Positions 61,871 through 64,000 of a DNA stretch of 64,000 bases are shown piece after piece; positions within the stretch are counted from its first letter, which is position 1; each line of letters begins with the position of its first letter. Both the position numbers and the translations under genes were made by a program. Below the pieces are notes generated by a model. It ran no database searches and was not told the DNA's origin. It saw only the letters and a list, made by a program, of their open reading frames with translations. Source of the stretch: Coriaria nepalensis (Eukaryota; Streptophyta; Magnoliopsida; Cucurbitales; Coriariaceae); the NCBI GenBank assembly GCA_027186245.1, contig CP114483.1:28588642-28652641 (forward strand), read 5' to 3'.

Positions 61871-63691
61871 TGTTGGGCATGGTGCCCTAAAAGCATGTGA
61901 TGAGTATTGTTTTATGAAATTAATAAAAATGATATTTTTCTATATAATTACTGTGAATATATTATTATTGAATAATGTGTATAAATATCATAAAATTCCA
62001 AATTCATTTATGTGACTATAATCTTGTATTGGTACAGGATGATTAAGATTATAGATAATGAATTAAATTGTCCACAATATATTAAAGTATGGAATCTTTA
62101 ATTGATGGTTTCTAGTACGGTCCTCTAGTATTATGAATACAAGTGATCTAGATTCAGATTACTAATATAGATAGACATCTTAGTGAAGGTGCTTTATATA
62201 ATTGGATTGTATAGGACAAGACCCGATATGAATTAATTCTTTATTAAAATACCATTTACCATAAAAAAATTTATTCATATCAATAGATGATCATATGCAC
62301 ATCAATTTGAATTCTGACTAGTCTTGAACTCTTGTTAATGTCAAATGAAACTTTTGATTCACTCGTTTTGGTTTGTTTGTAAAACAGGCTAAAAACTTTT
62401 GATTTGGAGATTCATTGGAATAAATTGTTGGGAACGTGATTTATAGATATAGAATCCAAACCTTATTTATTGGTTCCCTAGAGGGTTAATTCTGAAACTG
62501 AATAGCTTTTAGCTCAAATTTATAATTATGTTATATAAATTAACTGTTCACTTGTAGATTAATGGTATTTAAAGATAAACGATAATTAGAGGGGTAAAAT
62601 AATAATTTTGACTAGTTGTAATTATGAATTAATTCCTGAAGGATTAGATTGCATGTAATGATAATATCAACAGACTACTAGAGATTGCTCAATAATATTT
62701 CTATAATTGCAAGATTGCAATCCCATATTTTTAGTAGAATAATATTGAGATTAATAAATTATATTTATTATATTACAGAGTTTAATTAATAATCTAATTT
62801 ATTAGAACTTGAAATTATAAGTCTATGATCCTCAGGTCACCTCTATAAAACACTATATAGGGTCAAGAAAATAGTTTTTTAGGATAAATTTATAATTATG
62901 AGATAATAATTAATTAAATAAAAGATGCATTTTAAATGATGAATTTTGAAATTCATATATTAAATATTAATATATTTGATTTTGAATTAAATATGTTATA
63001 TATAATATTAAATTTATATGATATATTAATTTAATATTAAAATTAGGTAAGTCAAATTTAAATTGGTTTGAGAAACTAATTTAAAATTTAAATAATATAT
63101 TATTAGATTTAAAATATATGAGATTCTATTTTAATTAAGATTTGAAAAGGTTTGACTAAATCAAATATATCATTACAGATATGATATGATTTGAAATAGA
63201 TAAGATTCTATTTTAAATCAGATTTGAAAAGATATGACCATATCAAAGATATCATCTAATGATTATTTTATCATTTAATATTACAATTGAATTATCAATT
63301 CAACTAATTTAAAGAGTTTAAATTTAAAATAATATTAAATAGAAAAAAAACTTAATAGAGTTCTATAAATACATCTCATTCTAATTATTTTAAAGAGGCT
63401 TTTGAAGAGAGGTTTTTCTAGAGAGATTTTTTTAAGAGAAAAAGAAAAGGAAAATACTGTCATCTGTACATGCTCACACACGTCCTAATGTATTGAGGAT
63501 CGACTTGAAAGATTTTGGTGTGAGTCTTGTCGAACGATTCGTATAAGCTAAGGTATGATATCTTCATATAGCTGTAGGATTAATTTATATATATCTAAAG
63601 GATCGCTAATTATTATTTAAATTTTTTTTTATTATACACTAGGACTAAATTAATCGCTTCTATTGCAAAATTTTAAACATATTTTCCAACG
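61871..63691 (+). mobile_element. Solo LTR, 1.8 kb, with 5-bp target duplication
   Basis: Starts TGTTGGGCATGG and ends TTTTCCAACG (last base probably mutated from A), giving inverted ends TGTTGG/CCAAC. It is flanked on both sides by CTTAT (61,866-61,870 and 63,692-63,696). The outer sequences join into one continuous stretch. A TATA-like CTATAAATACATCTC at about 63,363 supports the + orientation of the LTR promoter. No internal region remains, so it arose by recombination between two LTRs. LTR type is unknown. Confidence 0.8.
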
Positions 63692-63696
63692 CTTAT

Positions 63697-64000
63697 ACCT
63701 TTGATGTATGGACAAACCTTTAGTGGCCCTTATGTGTCAGGCTAGAATTAGGCCAACCCCTTTTCATGGTTGTATAGGGCCTAATAACCCTTAACTATTA
63801 AATCATGTTATTTGGTGTAAGTTTCATTGTGTAGGAGAAGACGAAGCCTCTGCCCTTTCCATCAGGCTAGTTTTCCTTAGCCTCAACGTACTATTAATGA
63901 AAAACACCCTTCTAAGGGGTCATCTAATTATCTATCCCTTCAGCTTCAACTTAGGAGTTCCTGTATGGGCCACTTCATGGACCCAACAAGCTAAGGTTGA
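63697..64000 (+). other. Coding-like fragment interrupted by the solo LTR
   Basis: One + strand frame reads for ~60 codons (GEDEASALSIRLVFLSLNVLL...) with stops on its left side, continuing the sequence before 61,866. The family is not recognised. It is probably a decayed gene or element fragment running out of the window. Confidence 0.3.

Overview
This window is nuclear DNA of a flowering plant, probably a eudicot. It carries decayed 18S/25S rRNA sequence of plant type, intron-rich plant housekeeping genes, Ty1/copia and Ty3/gypsy retroelements and an integrated plant pararetrovirus. The species cannot be named from the sequence. No bacterial-style operon, CRISPR array or tRNA gene was recognised.

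Layout. (1) 1-21,326 is a degenerate, rearranged island of ribosomal DNA: a 25S fragment on + fused to an 18S 5' end on -, spacer and external-spacer repeats, two 18S copies truncated near the same point, and seven copies of a block that in several cases resembles a plant RNA polymerase I promoter. A chromodomain-type Ty3/gypsy element (9,254-14,782) lies inside the second 18S copy. (2) 19,951-31,440 is AT-rich and holds a candidate solo LTR and two unlike, head-to-tail Ty1/copia remnants. (3) 31,687-36,740 (+) is a nine-exon gene for a SUD1/DOA10-type ER membrane ubiquitin ligase, and the reading frame is intact through all splices. (4) 37,518-41,668 (-) and 50,599-54,845 (-) are two nine-exon poly(A)-binding protein genes with the same exon plan, a tandem duplication. 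Their upstream regions share short conserved motifs. (5) 42,600-48,690 (-), between the duplicates, is a broken integrated pararetrovirus (Caulimoviridae). (6) 55,430-64,000 is AT-rich and repeat-dominated: a decayed copia element, an approximately 780-bp inverted-repeat (foldback) element immediately next to it, and a 1.8-kb solo LTR with a 5-bp target duplication.

Genes. Only three protein-coding genes look functional: the SUD1-like ligase (ER-associated degradation and sterol/wax regulation in plants) and the two PABPs (mRNA poly(A) binding and translation). The ligase and the first PABP gene converge, 777 bp apart. Everything else is repeat, virus remnant or rDNA pseudogene. Stops in the gypsy element are mostly explained by C-to-T or G-to-A changes, as expected of long-methylated DNA.

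I found no convincing new biochemical system. The most useful leads are the repeated Pol I promoter-like units, the shared upstream and leader motifs of the PABP pair, the overlapping upstream ORF and tandem splice acceptor of the SUD1-like gene, and the foldback element. Exon borders were placed by eye from GT/AG sites, reading frame and conserved protein sequence, without transcript data.
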